38,921 nt of DNA from Bacteroidota bacterium (GTDB lineage: Bacteria; Pseudomonadota; Alphaproteobacteria; Puniceispirillales; Puniceispirillaceae): the NCBI GenBank assembly GCA_009936825.1, contig JAACDV010000256.1:1-38921 (forward strand), read 5' to 3'. The notes below the pieces were generated by a model that ran no database searches, was not told where the DNA came from, and saw nothing but the letters and a program-made list of their open reading frames with translations. This document shows, in pieces, positions 8,148-17,308 of this stretch. A program made the position numbers and the translations under genes. The first letter of the stretch is position 1. Each line of letters begins with the position of its first letter.

Positions 8148-9704
8148 ATGATTAGAAACTTATTCATGCCAACCACGATGGCTAGTAGAAGATCGGGCGG
8201 CCGTGCGGTCCGAAGAATGGAAAGAGCAGCACCCCTTCGCGACGAATTGCGCCCCATCCGGGCAGGTATGTCGGGCGGCACCTATAAGCCGCTTGATGAA
8301 GCTGGGGTTCGGGCGATTGATCAAGCCGTTTATCAGATCCTAGAAGAGATTGGCCTTAGCCAGGCGCCCGAAACTGGTGTCGCCTACATGACGGCAGCCG
8401 GTGCCATTGCCGGAGATGACGGGCGGATGCGCTTTCCGCGCGCACTGGTTGATGACATGCTGGCAAAGGCGGCGCGGAATATTACGCTGCATGGCCAAGA
8501 CCCGAAACATGACTTGCTGTTATCAGGATCACGCGTACATTTTGGCACTGCCGGTGCTGCGGTTCATGTCGTCGATGTGGAAGGAAACAAGTACCGCGAA
8601 TCCCATCTTGCCGATATTTATGACGCCGCACGAATTGTCGATAAAATGGACAATATACATTTCTTCCAACGCCCGATGGTGCCGCGCGATATTGCCGATC
8701 CCGCAGCATTGGACCTGAACACGCTTTATGCCTGTGTTAAGGGGACCAGCAAACATGTAGGCACCAGCTTTACCGAGGCACCTTTTGTTGGCACCTGTAT
8801 TTCGATGCTGCATGAAATTGCTGGCGGTGAAGCGAAATGGCGTGAACGTCCGTTTGTTTCCAACAGCAACTGTTTTGTCGTGCCGCCACTGCGCTTTGCT
8901 ACGGAATCCTGCATGGTGATGGAAGAGGTGGTTAAGGCCGGAATGCCGGTTCTACTTTTGTCTGCCGGTCAGGCCGGGGCAACGGCACCAGCGGCGATTG
9001 CCGGTGCGGTGGCGCAGGCAGTCTCAGAAGTGATCGCCGGTATTATCTATGTTAATTCGATGGCGCCCGGGCACCCGTGCATCGTTGGCACTTGGCCGTT
9101 TGTCTCTGATCTTCGCACCGGTGCAATGTCCGGCGGATCGGGGGAGCAGGGGCTGTTGTCATCGGCCTGCTCGCAAATGTTGCAGCATTATAATCTGCCA
9201 GCCGGGTCGGCCTCTGGAATGGCCGATTCGAAAATGCCTGATGCGCAATCAGGCTATGAAAAGGGCAGCACGCTGGTGATGGCCGGCCTATCAGGGTTGA
9301 ACATGGTTTATGAAGCGGCGGGAATGCATGCATCACTTCTGGGATTTTGTCTGGAAAGCCTGATCATTGATAATGACATGATCGGTCAGTGCCTGCGCTG
9401 TGTTCGCGGTATTGAGGTGAATGAAGCGACCATCGGCATTGATGTGATGAAAGATGTATGCATTGACGGGCCCGGGCATTATCTTGGTCATGCGCAGACC
9501 ATTGGTTTAATGCAGACCGAATATGTCTATCCGTCTCTGGCCGATAGATCCAGTCCGAAGGAATGGGAAGAGCTTGGCAGGCCGAATCTTGTGGCAGAGG
9601 CGGTCAAGCGCAAGAACCAGATTCTGGCTGAAACCGCGCCTCAACATATCTCGCCCCAGATTGACGCACACTTGCGCGACAATTATGACATTCGCCTTGC
9701 TTGA
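8148..9704 (+). CDS. MttB superfamily methyltransferase (non-pyrrolysine trimethylamine/glycine-betaine methyltransferase-like)
   Basis: 518 residues, full length for the COG5598/MttB superfamily. The start has a clear AGGAG 7 bases upstream. The Arg-rich N-terminus (SRRSGGRAVRRMERAAP) is typical of the alphaproteobacterial branch, and the C-terminal region carries GPGHYLGHAQTIGLMQTEY. The frame is open throughout with no internal TAG, so this is not the pyrrolysine-containing enzyme. Characterised non-Pyl members (MtgB, MtpB, MtcB types) demethylate quaternary amines such as glycine betaine to a corrinoid protein. No corrinoid protein or reactivase gene is in the window, so the methyl acceptor here is unknown. 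Third gene of the cluster, 18 bp after the second DMGDH-like gene: betaine to dimethylglycine to sarcosine/glycine is a natural reading (inference). Confidence 0.88.
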   Translation: MIRNLFMPTTMASRRSGGRAVRRMERAAPLRDELRPIRAGMSGGTYKPLDEAGVRAIDQAVYQILEEIGLSQAPETGVAYMTAAGAIAGDDGRMRFPRALVDDMLAKAARNITLHGQDPKHDLLLSGSRVHFGTAGAAVHVVDVEGNKYRESHLADIYDAARIVDKMDNIHFFQRPMVPRDIADPAALDLNTLYACVKGTSKHVGTSFTEAPFVGTCISMLHEIAGGEAKWRERPFVSNSNCFVVPPLRFATESCMVMEEVVKAGMPVLLLSAGQAGATAPAAIAGAVAQAVSEVIAGIIYVNSMAPGHPCIVGTWPFVSDLRTGAMSGGSGEQGLLSSACSQMLQHYNLPAGSASGMADSKMPDAQSGYEKGSTLVMAGLSGLNMVYEAAGMHASLLGFCLESLIIDNDMIGQCLRCVRGIEVNEATIGIDVMKDVCIDGPGHYLGHAQTIGLMQTEYVYPSLADRSSPKEWEELGRPNLVAEAVKRKNQILAETAPQHISPQIDAHLRDNYDIRLA

Positions 9705-9729
9705 ACAGGCCTCGTTCTGCGGCATATTG

Positions 9730-9751
9730 TCATAAATCAATCATAAGTCGC
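9730..9751. repeat. decayed 11-bp tandem duplication
   Basis: TCATAAATCAA (9730-9740) is followed by TCATAAGTCGC (9741-9751), 8 of 11 bases matching. It lies in the spacer between the mttB-like gene and the acyl-CoA dehydrogenase gene. On its own it could be chance; it fits the window-wide pattern. Confidence 0.35.
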
Positions 9752-9845
9752 GGCGAGCTTTGCGCTATGGTATCATGGAATCTTGCCGGTTTCCGCTGAT
9801 CTAAAAACAGACCTACAAGGCAGTTCTGTAGGTATAGGTGAAGAT

Positions 9846-11612
9846 ATGTATAACGCCCCAGTTGACGATATGAAATTTGTGCTTGGTAATCTTGTTGGTC
9901 TTGACGAGGTGGCGACGCTGAACGGCTTGGATATAGTTTCCAAAGACCTTGTTGATGCTGTTCTGGATGAGGCAGGCAAGCTGGCCGGAGATGTTATTGC
10001 GCCGCTTAATCATGATGGCGATAAGGTTGGCTCAACGCGCAACGCTGATGGCAGTGTGACAACGCCGCCCGGGTTTATCAACGCGTGGAAGGCCATGTCC
10101 GAAGGCGGCTGGATTGGGCTGAACGCATCGCCTGATCATGGCGGTATGGGCTTGCCGCAATGCGTCAGCGCGGCGGTCAATGAGATGTGGAATAGTGCTA
10201 ATTTGGGGTTTGCACTGTGCCAGCTATTGACCCAAGGTGCTATTCACGCGCTGGAAATGGTTGGCGATGATGACCAAAAATCAACCTATCTGCCGCGGAT
10301 GAATTCAGGCGAATGGTCGGGAACAATGAACCTCACCGAGCCGCAGGCAGGCACCGATCTTGCCGCTATCCGGACCACCGCTACGCCGGATGGCTCGCAC
10401 TACCGAATTCGGGGGCAAAAAATCTACATTACTTATGGCGAACATGATATGAGCGAGAATATCGTTCATCTGGTACTGGCGCGTCTTCCTGATGCGCCTG
10501 CCGGGGTGAAGGGTATTTCGCTGTTTATCGTGCCGAAATATCTGATCAATGACGACGGTAGCCTTGGCGCGCGCAATGATGTTCATTGTCTTTCGATTGA
10601 AAAGAAACTCGGCATTAAATCTTCGCCGACCGCGGTTCTGCAATATGGCGGGAATGACGGGGCGATTGGCTATCTGTTGGGCGAGGAAAACCGCGGCCTT
10701 GACTGCATGTTCCTCATGATGAACAGCGCCCGTTTTGATGTTGGCTTGCAGGGTCTTGCTATTTCTGAGCGCGCCTATCAACAGGCAGTTGGCTATGCGC
10801 GTGATCGTGTTCAAGGAACGCCGCTGGAGGGAGAAAAAGGCCAGTCCATCATTCATCATCCCGATGTGCTACGGCTATTAACGACCATGCGCGGCGAGAT
10901 TGAGGCGATGCGGGCGTTGCTGTTGGTTGGCGGTCTATGTCTTGATAAGGCTGAACATCTTGCCGGCGAGGATGCTGTATTCTGGCAGGAACGCGCCAAT
11001 TTGCTGATCCCGGTGATTAAGGGCTGGATGACTGAAAAATCGTTGCAGCTAACCTCTGATGCCGTTCAGGTTCATGGCGGCATGGGCTTTATTGAGGAAA
11101 CAGGGGCGGCGCAACATTACCGTGATGCCCGTATCCTTCCCATTTATGAGGGCACTACCGCTATTCAGGCGAATGATCTGATTTTCCGCAAAACGCTGCG
11201 CGATGGCGGTGCGGCGGTGCGCCAATTGATGGCTGATATTCGCTGTGACATGGACGCGATTAAACCTAGTGGCAACAGCAATGTTGGTGCAGTTCTGGCG
11301 GCCTGTGATACGGCAGAATCGGCGCTAGATACGGTTTTGGCACGGGCTAATTCACCGCGTGATGCGGCGGCGTCCGGATCTGATTTCCTGATGCTGTTGG
11401 GTTATTTGACTGGCGGTTGGCAATTGGCGCGCGCCGCCGCCGCCGCCAGCAAGAATTTGGCCGCAGGTGAGGGCGATCCTGAATTCATGAAAGCCAAAGC
11501 GGCGACCGCCAGTGCCTATATGGCCTATAGTCTGCCAGAAGTATCAAAGCTTGCAGCCAAAATCACCGACGGTCCTGAAGCGCTTTTCGAAATGAACCCA
11601 GCCTGGCTGTAA
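9846..11612 (+). CDS. acyl-CoA dehydrogenase, DmdC-like (3-methylmercaptopropionyl-CoA dehydrogenase type)
   Basis: 588 residues from ATG 9846 (MYNAPVDD), preceded by AGGTGA. An upstream TTG (9783) is in frame, but DmdC-like proteins usually begin with MYxAPV. The protein has the N-terminal, middle and C-terminal acyl-CoA dehydrogenase domains plus the extra ~120-residue C-terminal domain of the DmdC/long-form group. The catalytic Glu is in YEGTTAIQAND, and HGGMGFIEE lies in the FAD-binding C-domain. Known DmdC enzymes oxidise methylmercaptopropionyl-CoA in DMSP demethylation; others in the group use ordinary acyl-CoAs, so the substrate is open. It converges on the FadN-like beta-oxidation gene with only 28 bp between stops. 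Confidence 0.88.
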   Translation: MYNAPVDDMKFVLGNLVGLDEVATLNGLDIVSKDLVDAVLDEAGKLAGDVIAPLNHDGDKVGSTRNADGSVTTPPGFINAWKAMSEGGWIGLNASPDHGGMGLPQCVSAAVNEMWNSANLGFALCQLLTQGAIHALEMVGDDDQKSTYLPRMNSGEWSGTMNLTEPQAGTDLAAIRTTATPDGSHYRIRGQKIYITYGEHDMSENIVHLVLARLPDAPAGVKGISLFIVPKYLINDDGSLGARNDVHCLSIEKKLGIKSSPTAVLQYGGNDGAIGYLLGEENRGLDCMFLMMNSARFDVGLQGLAISERAYQQAVGYARDRVQGTPLEGEKGQSIIHHPDVLRLLTTMRGEIEAMRALLLVGGLCLDKAEHLAGEDAVFWQERANLLIPVIKGWMTEKSLQLTSDAVQVHGGMGFIEETGAAQHYRDARILPIYEGTTAIQANDLIFRKTLRDGGAAVRQLMADIRCDMDAIKPSGNSNVGAVLAACDTAESALDTVLARANSPRDAAASGSDFLMLLGYLTGGWQLARAAAAASKNLAAGEGDPEFMKAKAATASAYMAYSLPEVSKLAAKITDGPEALFEMNPAWL

Positions 11613-11640
11613 CAGCTCGAACCCTAGCCGTTAGGTCTGG

Positions 11641-13986
11641 TTAGTTCCGGATGGCCGCCCCGTCATCTAGCATGCTGGTAATGCGCGCATATGTTTGCGG
11701 CGTTTTGGCCAGATTGATGAAAGCGCGGCGTTCACGGGCGTAAAGATCATGCTCATCGGCCTCGCCTCCATCGCCGGTACCGCGCAGCATCACCCCGGCG
11801 ATTTCCATCGCGACGGTTTTGTCATGTGGCATAAAATCACCTCGGTTGACGCCGTCCTGCATAAATTTATCCATTTTTTCACGCAGCGCCGGGTCGGCCA
11901 GCTTTGCCACCTGCAAATCTTGAACGCGATAGCCATCTTGCATCGCGCCCAGCATTTCAATGGCTTTTGTCAGCAGGCGGTCACGGTTCATTACGGTTTC
12001 ATCGCGTCCGTCCAGAAAATACTGCATCCGCGCCGAAATCTGTGGCGATGATCCGGTAGCGCCATAGCCGATATTCATCCAAGTCTGCCATGCAGCATCG
12101 TCCCAACTGTCTTTGGCGGCGTGCCAGCGGAAATAGGTGTCCTTAATTCCGCCGCCGCCCGGAACCACGCCGACGCCCGCTTCAACCAGCCCCAGGACGC
12201 AATTTGTGTGGACGACCAGCTTGTCACAATGTGCCAACACTTCATAGCCGCCGCCAGCCGCCAGACCTGAAGGCGCGCCAACCACCGGAACCGGCGTGTT
12301 TTTCAGCTTGAATACGGCATCTTGAAACCGCTTTAGGAACGCGTCTATTCCATCCCAATCAGCAGCTTCAATCAGCGCGCGAAACGCGTTCAGGTCAACG
12401 CCGGCAGAAAAATGCTGGGCGTCATTATGAATGATAATACCGGCGCCATGATCTTCGGCTGCCGCAGCAACAATCTGCATAGATTCGTCGGTCAGCGCGT
12501 TGGCTTTTGAATGAAACTCAACAAGCCGCAAATCACCCTCCAGCGCGAATAGGCTGGCAGCGTTATTGCTGGTGATCGGCGTTAATGTCTGGCGGGTCAT
12601 ATGAAACCGCATGACGCCTTCGGGAAGGGCAACGGGGGCATAAATATCGCCTGCATTTCGGACGTTCAGCGTGCCATCCATCACTGTATAGAAAGCCGCA
12701 TCCGATTCCAGTGCAGGTGGCGGTGTCAGTCCAACCTCATTCAAAAGCGCGTGCATTCGCGCCACGCCAATGGCGTCAATCATCTCAAACGGGCCGCGCT
12801 GCCAGTTAAAACCAAGCTTCATCGCGTCATCAATATCCTGCGGCGAAGAGGTAACATCAGGGATCAGACTGGCAGAATAGGCCAGAATGCGGGCCAGCGT
12901 ACGCCGCGAAAATTCTGCACAGGCATCATTACCATCCAGAATTTCCAACAAGGGCTCGCGCCGATTAGCTGACGCATCTGCTGCACGCGCTGCCGAATCT
13001 GGAATTTGCGAGGTAGCGGGGCGCCAGTCAGCCAGCGTTCCGCTTGCCCCGTTCAGCGGGCGTGCCAACGGCCTGCCGTCTTCATCCTTCATGTAAAAAC
13101 CGCCGCGACCCTTATTTCCGGTAAACCCGTCCGCAATCATCGCCGTGATCATTTCATTCTCGCCGCCAACCGCGTGAAACGCATCATTCTCTGGCAGGAT
13201 TGAGCGCAGTGAGGCAACCACATCAACCATCAGATCAATGCCAATCAGATCATAAAGTCCGAAAACACCTGTTTTGGGAATACCCATCGGGCGGCCCATC
13301 AGCGCGTCGGCCTGTTCAACGGTCAGCCCGCACCGCACTGCTTCATCAATGCCAACCTGAAGCGCAAATACCCCAACACGGTTGCCAAGAAAGCCCGGCG
13401 TATCGGCGCAGCGCACGACACCTTTGCCAAGAACCCGGTCATTAAAATCGGCCAACCTGTCAATCACGTCATCGCGCGTTTCGGTCCCGCGAACAAGCTC
13501 CAGCAATCGCATATAGCGCACCGGATTAAAGTAATGGGTAATCGCAAATCGGGCTCGAAATGCGGATGGCATATCTTCAACCAGCAGGCTGATTGGAATG
13601 GTCGACGTGTTAGAGGTGATGATACAATGCGCTCCAACAGTGGCATCCAGCCGCTTATAAAGCGCCTTTTTAATGTCCAGACGTTCAACGACGGCTTCGA
13701 TGATCCAGTCGCAAGTAGCAAGCTGATCGAAATCATCTTCGATATTACCGGTGCTAATGCGCGCTGCATTTTTTTTATGCATGAATTGCGGCGGGTCAGA
13801 TGCCAGCAACCAGTCAATAGCCATTTTAGCAGGCGATTTATCGCCGCTATTGCGCGCGGGAAGATCAAACAGCATGACATCATGTCCGGCGTTGGCAATC
13901 TGGGCAGCGATACCGCTGCCCATTGTTCCGGCGCCAATCACGGCAATGCGCGTGAACCCCATATCGCTCATGGTGCTATCATTCAT
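11641..13986 (-). CDS. bifunctional 3-hydroxyacyl-CoA dehydrogenase/enoyl-CoA hydratase (FadN/FadB-like)
   Basis: 781 residues. The N-terminal NAD-binding domain carries GAGTMGSG (~18-25), SNTST, and ITHYFNPV with the catalytic His of 3-hydroxyacyl-CoA dehydrogenase. A C-terminal dehydrogenase domain follows (~190-400). A crotonase domain occupies ~480-700 (GGGYEVLAHCD and GLVEAGVGVVPGGGG, both with the glutamates expected in active hydratases). Dehydrogenase-first order marks the FadN-like subgroup rather than E. coli FadB. It performs the hydration and 3-hydroxy oxidation steps of beta-oxidation. The start has AGGAG upstream. The gene lies 28 bp after an alpha/beta hydrolase gene, probably the same transcript. 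No thiolase is nearby. Confidence 0.9.
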   Translation of the reverse strand: MNDSTMSDMGFTRIAVIGAGTMGSGIAAQIANAGHDVMLFDLPARNSGDKSPAKMAIDWLLASDPPQFMHKKNAARISTGNIEDDFDQLATCDWIIEAVVERLDIKKALYKRLDATVGAHCIITSNTSTIPISLLVEDMPSAFRARFAITHYFNPVRYMRLLELVRGTETRDDVIDRLADFNDRVLGKGVVRCADTPGFLGNRVGVFALQVGIDEAVRCGLTVEQADALMGRPMGIPKTGVFGLYDLIGIDLMVDVVASLRSILPENDAFHAVGGENEMITAMIADGFTGNKGRGGFYMKDEDGRPLARPLNGASGTLADWRPATSQIPDSAARAADASANRREPLLEILDGNDACAEFSRRTLARILAYSASLIPDVTSSPQDIDDAMKLGFNWQRGPFEMIDAIGVARMHALLNEVGLTPPPALESDAAFYTVMDGTLNVRNAGDIYAPVALPEGVMRFHMTRQTLTPITSNNAASLFALEGDLRLVEFHSKANALTDESMQIVAAAAEDHGAGIIIHNDAQHFSAGVDLNAFRALIEAADWDGIDAFLKRFQDAVFKLKNTPVPVVGAPSGLAAGGGYEVLAHCDKLVVHTNCVLGLVEAGVGVVPGGGGIKDTYFRWHAAKDSWDDAAWQTWMNIGYGATGSSPQISARMQYFLDGRDETVMNRDRLLTKAIEMLGAMQDGYRVQDLQVAKLADPALREKMDKFMQDGVNRGDFMPHDKTVAMEIAGVMLRGTGDGGEADEHDLYARERRAFINLAKTPQTYARITSMLDDGAAIRN

Positions 13987-14014
13987 AGCTTGTCTCCTGC
14001 TAAGCGTCTCGCGT

Positions 14015-14824
14015 TTAACGTGTCAAAAATGTTAAAATTGCGGAATTGACTTCAAGGGGAAGTTCCGATGGTAAAAAATGCCCGGCGCGCTCAAACATCT
14101 GTAGTTCTGCACCTTTAATCGAAGCTGCCATCTGTTTGCCGAACTTTGCCGGGGTCATTTTGTCGTGCGCTGCAATCAGGCACAAGGCTGGTTGGGTGAC
14201 GCTGGCGGCGGCATCGCCGCCATCCACATAGGCGTTGCAGGCAACCAGATCAGCATGCAATGCCGCATCATCATTAAGGGCCATTACGCGGCGCCCATAT
14301 CCAAGGTGTGAGTGGCCCGGCATGTTATTATCAAACTTATGTGCGGGCGGGCCATGCCCCCAACTGGTCATCATTCCAAACGCCTTGGTAGGGGCGGATT
14401 TCGACATCTCAACCAGCATATCATTTACCGGAATGGCCAATGCGCCGGCAATCAATGCTAGGCGCTGAACGCGTCCGGGGTAGCGCGCCGCCGCATCTAG
14501 GGCGACAAGAACGCCTTGCGAATGCCCTGCCAGTATTGCTTCTTCCACTCCCAGACTATCCAGCAGGTCGATCAGCCAATCGGTTTGCGCGGTAATGCTG
14601 GTAAGCGGGGTGCCGCCAGACAGGCCGTGGCCCGGAAAATCAGGGGCTAGAACGGCAAAGCCGCGATGCGCGAAAAACCGGCTCTGCTGAATCCATGTCA
14701 GATGGCACTGGCCGCTGCCATGAAGGAAGGCCAGCACCTTGCCGTTATGAGCTGAATGTTGTTCGGCAAAATCCAGCCCGCCGGTGGCAATATGGATGCT
14801 TGCACCATTCAAATCATGCTTCAT
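14015..14824 (-). CDS. alpha/beta-fold hydrolase
   Basis: 269 residues. HGSGQCHLTW gives the oxyanion region, GHSQGVL is the nucleophile elbow with catalytic Ser, LCLIAAHDKMTP contains the likely Asp, and FERAGHFLPSE the catalytic His. ATG 14824 is preferred over the adjacent GTG 14827 because GGAG is 6 bases upstream. This is the esterase/hydrolase fold; the substrate is not readable. Transcribed with the following beta-oxidation gene (28 bp), it may be a thioesterase-like or ester hydrolase feeding that pathway (inference). It lies 27 bp after the end of the metY-like gene, which may read into it. Confidence 0.85.
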   Translation of the reverse strand: MKHDLNGASIHIATGGLDFAEQHSAHNGKVLAFLHGSGQCHLTWIQQSRFFAHRGFAVLAPDFPGHGLSGGTPLTSITAQTDWLIDLLDSLGVEEAILAGHSQGVLVALDAAARYPGRVQRLALIAGALAIPVNDMLVEMSKSAPTKAFGMMTSWGHGPPAHKFDNNMPGHSHLGYGRRVMALNDDAALHADLVACNAYVDGGDAAASVTQPALCLIAAHDKMTPAKFGKQMAASIKGAELQMFERAGHFLPSELPLEVNSAILTFLTR

Positions 14825-14851
14825 CACCGTCTCCGTTGCTGATCTACGCGC

Positions 14852-16147
14852 TTATTTGGTAACCTTGGCAGCGGCTCGAAGCCCCATTTTGAAATCTGTT
14901 TTTATATCTTCGATATCTTCTAATCCAACCGACAGCCGGATCATATCATCCGTCAGCCCGCCTTCGATCATCGCCTCGGCAGAAATGTGCGAATGCGTAG
15001 TGCTTGCCGGATGAATGACCAACGTTTTGGCATCGCCCACATTGGCAAGGTGCGACGCAAGCTCAACCGCTTCGATAAAGGCTTTGCCAGCGTCACGCCC
15101 GCCCTTCAGCCCAAAGGCAATGATTGAACCCGCCCCTTTTGGCAGCATCCGCTTGACCAGCTCATGACTGGGGTGGGACGGCAATGTTGGATGCTTAACC
15201 CATGCCACCGCGTCATGATTGGTCAGAAATTCCAGCATCGCTGCGGTGTTGTCCATATGGCGTTGCATCCGCAGGGGCAGTGTTTCCAACCCCTGAAGAA
15301 TATGAAAGGCGTTCGTTGGCGCCATTGACGGTCCGAAATTATACATCCCCTCGGCGCGGAATTTTGCGGTAAAGGCGGCGGGGCCAAATTCCTCATGGAA
15401 ATTGATTGAGTTCATCGCGTAATGGGGACCGGCAATCGTTGGAAATTTATCGTCCTTGCCCCAGTCAAAATTACCGCCATCAACAACAGCGCCACCGATG
15501 GCAATACCGTGGCCGCCCATCCATTTGGTGAGCGAATGGATCAGAATATTGGCCCCCAGCGCGATCGGCTTTAACAACCAAGGGGTGTTGAAAGTACAAT
15601 CTAACATCAGCGGAACATGCGCCTTTGCGGCAATTTGCGCCACCGCAGCAACATCCATGACGTCTAGTCCGGGATTGCCGATTACCTCCCCAAAAATGAT
15701 TTTTGTATTGGGCTGGATAGCATTTTCAATGGCATCCAGATCGTCAGGCGCGACAAAGGTGGTGTTAATACCAAAACGCGGCAGGGTATTTTCCAAAAGA
15801 TTGATGTTGGCACCATACATACGCGATGAGGCAACGATGTGATCGCCGGATGAGCAAATCGTCATAATCGCCGTGGATAACGCCGCCATCCCTGATGCCG
15901 TAGCGGTGGCGGCAACTCCGCCATCCAGCGCGGCAACGCGAGCTTCGAGAACGGCGACCGTCGGATTAGATATCCGCGTGTAGAGATGCCCGCCAAGCTC
16001 CATGTTGTAAAGCGCGGCCGCGTGGTCGGTATCGCGAAACACATATGAAGTTGTTTGGTGAATGGGGACCGCGCGCGATCCATGCTGAGCATCCGGCACC
16101 TGACCTGCATGTAGACTTAATGTATCGAATTTATAGTCGTCACTCAT
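14852..16147 (-). CDS. metY: O-acetylhomoserine sulfhydrylase (MetY-like Cys/Met metabolism PLP enzyme)
   Basis: 431 residues, the usual length for MetY rather than the ~390 of MetB/MetZ. The signature HSLTKWMGGHG contains the PLP-binding Lys, and YTRISNPTVAVLEARVAALDGG and ASGMAAL are the characteristic N-terminal segments. It makes homocysteine (or methionine, with methanethiol) from O-acetylhomoserine. The methanethiol option is attractive if the nearby DmdC-like enzyme works in DMSP demethylation, but this is inference. The start is ATG 16147 with GGACGG upstream. The 107-bp leader has a TTGACT box and possible hairpin (see 16148-16254). Confidence 0.9.
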   Translation of the reverse strand: MSDDYKFDTLSLHAGQVPDAQHGSRAVPIHQTTSYVFRDTDHAAALYNMELGGHLYTRISNPTVAVLEARVAALDGGVAATATASGMAALSTAIMTICSSGDHIVASSRMYGANINLLENTLPRFGINTTFVAPDDLDAIENAIQPNTKIIFGEVIGNPGLDVMDVAAVAQIAAKAHVPLMLDCTFNTPWLLKPIALGANILIHSLTKWMGGHGIAIGGAVVDGGNFDWGKDDKFPTIAGPHYAMNSINFHEEFGPAAFTAKFRAEGMYNFGPSMAPTNAFHILQGLETLPLRMQRHMDNTAAMLEFLTNHDAVAWVKHPTLPSHPSHELVKRMLPKGAGSIIAFGLKGGRDAGKAFIEAVELASHLANVGDAKTLVIHPASTTHSHISAEAMIEGGLTDDMIRLSVGLEDIEDIKTDFKMGLRAAAKVTK

Positions 16148-16254
16148 GGGATGCCGTCCAAATTTGTTTGATGACCAACTCTAAATGTTGCCAAGCCCTA
16201 TTTGTTGCAAGAGTGGCTGGTGCAAGTCAATAAAATCGGCCTCTTCTTACTAGC
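16148..16254 (-). promoter_or_regulatory. metY leader with possible promoter and hairpin
   Basis: Read on the minus strand, TTGACT (forward 16225-16230) could be a -35 box; no good -10 hexamer is evident. Downstream, ACTCT (forward 16210-16214) can pair with AGAGT (forward 16178-16182) around a loop containing two TTGNCAAC-like copies. I compared this with SAM-II and SAM-V riboswitches, common before metY in marine alphaproteobacteria, and could not align their conserved cores, so I do not call a riboswitch. Confidence 0.25.
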
Positions 16255-17286
16255 TCAGGTGGGGTGAAATATCGCCACACCATTCTCAATCTCGCGGCTC
16301 ATGTCACCAAGGGTTACCAGATGGTTCAGATGCGCGCGCGCCTCGCAACTGGCAAAGTATACTTCATGGTCGGTCAACTCCATCACAAACAGCCGTGACA
16401 TAGCATCTGCGGTGCTGAGCGCGGCTTTCGCATCACGAAGCTGGTTCAGGCGCATATCATGATGGTCGATCAACTGGCGCGCGCGGCGGGCGCCGTCAAA
16501 ATAATGCCAGTCATGCCCGCAGATGATACGCCAATCCGGGCTCAAATCATCAACGCCGCTAAGATAGGTGTAATAATGTGCCAGAACATCGGCATTCGGA
16601 TCGCGAAGGCCGACCGAGATATTGGGTGAGATCCGGCCAAGCAGGAAATCAACCGCGATATAAATTTGGCGCTGGCTATCGTACAGCCCAAGATGCCCGG
16701 GAGCATGGCCTGCATCAAATCGAACCTGCCATTCACCGCTTTTGCTGGTAAAGCGGTGATCATGAGCAATCAATCGGGCTTCGGGAAAATCACCTACCAG
16801 CTGGCGGTAATAGTTGCCGATACTGGATGTGCGGGTGATCAGCTCATCGGCAAGGCCGAAATTGGCATAGGTCCCAGCCGCAATATCAGAAAAGCTTTCC
16901 GCGCTTTGCGCCAACGCCCAGCGCGCCATATCGTGTTCGATCTCGCCAATATAAATTGGCGCACCCGTGCGCACCGCCAAAGCTCCGGCATAGCCGATAT
17001 GATCAGCATGATGGTGCGAGACGATAATTCCGGCAATTGGCGCTTGCGCCTCGAGCTGCGGTAGAATTGCGTCCCACTGTGCGGCCATTTGCTTGCTGTT
17101 AATTCCGCAATCAATCAGCATCCAGCCATCATTGGTATCAAGTGCAAAAAGGTTGATATGGTTCAGACGGAAAGGAAGGTCGAATTTATACCACAGCAGA
17201 TCATCGGCAATTTTGACAATCTCGCCGGCTTCGGGTGTGGGAATATCAAGATGGTGTAACGGGTCAGATTTCACGGCAGCTACCAT
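16255..17286 (-). CDS. MBL-fold metallo-hydrolase
   Basis: 343 residues. The metal-binding signature HHHADHIGYAG is at ~92-102. Further metal ligands are probably in FDAGHAPGHLGLY (His) and the Asp of YIAVDFLLG, with a C-terminal His in CGHDWHYFDG. The last ~100 residues are helical and may be the winged-helix-like C-domain seen in LACTB2-type members (inference). Zinc-dependent hydrolase of unknown substrate: thioesterase, lactonase and nuclease functions all occur in this fold. It starts 22 bp after trmL on the same strand, so it is probably the last gene of the hmgA operon transcript. No strong ribosome site is visible before ATG 17286. Confidence 0.82.
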   Translation of the reverse strand: MVAAVKSDPLHHLDIPTPEAGEIVKIADDLLWYKFDLPFRLNHINLFALDTNDGWMLIDCGINSKQMAAQWDAILPQLEAQAPIAGIIVSHHHADHIGYAGALAVRTGAPIYIGEIEHDMARWALAQSAESFSDIAAGTYANFGLADELITRTSSIGNYYRQLVGDFPEARLIAHDHRFTSKSGEWQVRFDAGHAPGHLGLYDSQRQIYIAVDFLLGRISPNISVGLRDPNADVLAHYYTYLSGVDDLSPDWRIICGHDWHYFDGARRARQLIDHHDMRLNQLRDAKAALSTADAMSRLFVMELTDHEVYFASCEARAHLNHLVTLGDMSREIENGVAIFHPT

Positions 17287-17308
17287 ATTTTTTTGGGAAA
17301 GAGAGGTG

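Noticed and set aside
16148..16254. SAM-II or SAM-V riboswitch before metY
   Set aside because: I could find only a 5-bp stem and two TTGNCAAC copies; the conserved pseudoknot core does not align. A covariance-model search would settle it.
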